Positions 5,016 through 5,323 of a stretch of 5,323 nucleotides of DNA are shown in pieces; within the stretch, counting starts at the first letter, position 1; each line of letters begins with the position of its first letter. Origin of the DNA: Nitrososphaerales archaeon. Its GTDB lineage: Archaea; Thermoproteota; Nitrososphaeria; Nitrososphaerales; Gagatemarchaeaceae. The translations under genes were made by a program, and so were the position numbers. The notes beneath the pieces were generated by a model. The model searched no databases and was not told the origin of the DNA. It saw nothing but the letters and a program-made list of their open reading frames with translations. The stretch lies in contig JASHVT010000030.1 of assembly GCA_030039515.1 (NCBI GenBank), positions 1-5,323 on the forward strand. Direction: 5' to 3'.

Positions 5016-5323
5016 TTCGTCTCTCCTGCCTTCACCCTGACCATTCCCTTTCTTAAAACGATGACACCGCGCCCGGCCACTTGGACGACGGTGGACTCCA
5101 TCCCTCCGAGGCGGCCCCCGTCCAAGATCATGTCGACCGAGTCTCCCAGCTGCTCCTGCGCCTCTGCGGCGGTTCGCGACGATGGCCTTCCCGAGAGGTT
5201 GGCGCTCGTCCCGACCAGCGCGCCGCCGCAGGCCCCTATCAGCTCCAGGGCCTCCTTCAGACCGGGGACCCTGACGCCCAGAGTCCCCGTACCTTGGTCG
5301 AGCATCCTGGGCACAGGAGCCTT
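5012..5323 (-). CDS. Threonylcarbamoyl-AMP synthase, single-domain YrdC/TsaC type (partial; N-terminal part outside the window)
   Basis: This makes threonylcarbamoyl-AMP from threonine, bicarbonate and ATP, the donor for t6A37. Only the last 103 residues are visible, and the frame stays open to the right edge. The YrdC core is clear: TGTLGVRVPGLKEALELI is the family's (T/G)xGxRxP region, and GGALVGTSANLSGRPSSRT is the hallmark PLVxTSANxSG block. ILDGGRLGGMESTVVQ and VIVLRKG close the domain. The protein stops about ten residues after LRKG, so it lacks the extra C-terminal Sua5 domain found in many archaeal homologues and is the short TsaC form. It overlaps the THUMP gene by four bases (GTGA) and faces the KEOPS subunit gene, so two steps of one pathway meet here. 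Confidence 0.93.
   Translation of the reverse strand, partial: KAPVPRMLDQGTGTLGVRVPGLKEALELIGACGGALVGTSANLSGRPSSRTAAEAQEQLGDSVDMILDGGRLGGMESTVVQVAGRGVIVLRKGMVRVKAGETK

Noticed and set aside
1..5323. CRISPR arrays, tRNA or rRNA genes, insertion sequences, defence systems
   Set aside because: No regularly spaced repeats, cloverleaf-like segments, transposase motifs or terminal inverted repeats were seen; genes are housekeeping or a small transporter/regulator unit.

Overview
The window looks archaeal, most likely from the Thaumarchaeota (Nitrososphaeria) or a close relative. It encodes an archaeal histone, ribosomal protein eS17, a Cgi121-type KEOPS subunit, a Tan1-like THUMP protein and a SerK-like kinase. 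AT-rich TATA-like elements sit about 25 bases before (nearly) leaderless starts in otherwise GC-rich DNA. The N-terminus of eS17 (MDRTRRLS) resembles thaumarchaeal versions as I remember them; that placement is recollection, not a search result. No rRNA, tRNA, CRISPR array or insertion sequence is visible. The window is densely coding, with no gene-free stretch above about 200 bases.

Left part (1-863, minus strand): a PadR-family repressor gene overlaps by four bases the start of a DrrA-type ABC transporter ATPase, which runs off the left edge. A perfect 16-bp palindrome lies between the padR TATA element and its start codon and is the obvious candidate operator. Middle (1040-2024): a small membrane methyltransferase of the ICMT/PEMT type faces a convergent histone gene. 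The histone promoter shares a roughly 200-base divergent spacer with a TatD-family metal-dependent hydrolase.

Right part (2025-4506, plus strand): TatD hydrolase, eS17, SerK-like kinase (ParB/Srx fold), a MoaD/ThiS/SAMP-type ubiquitin-like protein ending in GlyGly, and a Cgi121-like protein. From eS17 to cgi121 the genes are packed with gaps of 4-5 bases or a 4-base overlap, which suggests one operon. Three of these genes start with TTG. From the right edge a minus-strand pair, single-domain YrdC/TsaC (partial) and the THUMP protein, runs toward cgi121 and ends in a shared CTAG.

Functional reading: YrdC makes threonylcarbamoyl-AMP and KEOPS (with Cgi121) uses it to make t6A37 in tRNA. THUMP/Tan1 is a tRNA-binding partner for C12 acetylation. 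SAMP-like proteins serve as sulfur carriers, including for tRNA thiolation, or as protein modifiers. The right half is therefore a translation and tRNA-modification neighbourhood, with the SerK-like kinase as the least expected member. No wholly new system is proven; the best leads are the SerK/SAMP/Cgi121 cassette and the regulatory DNA around padR.
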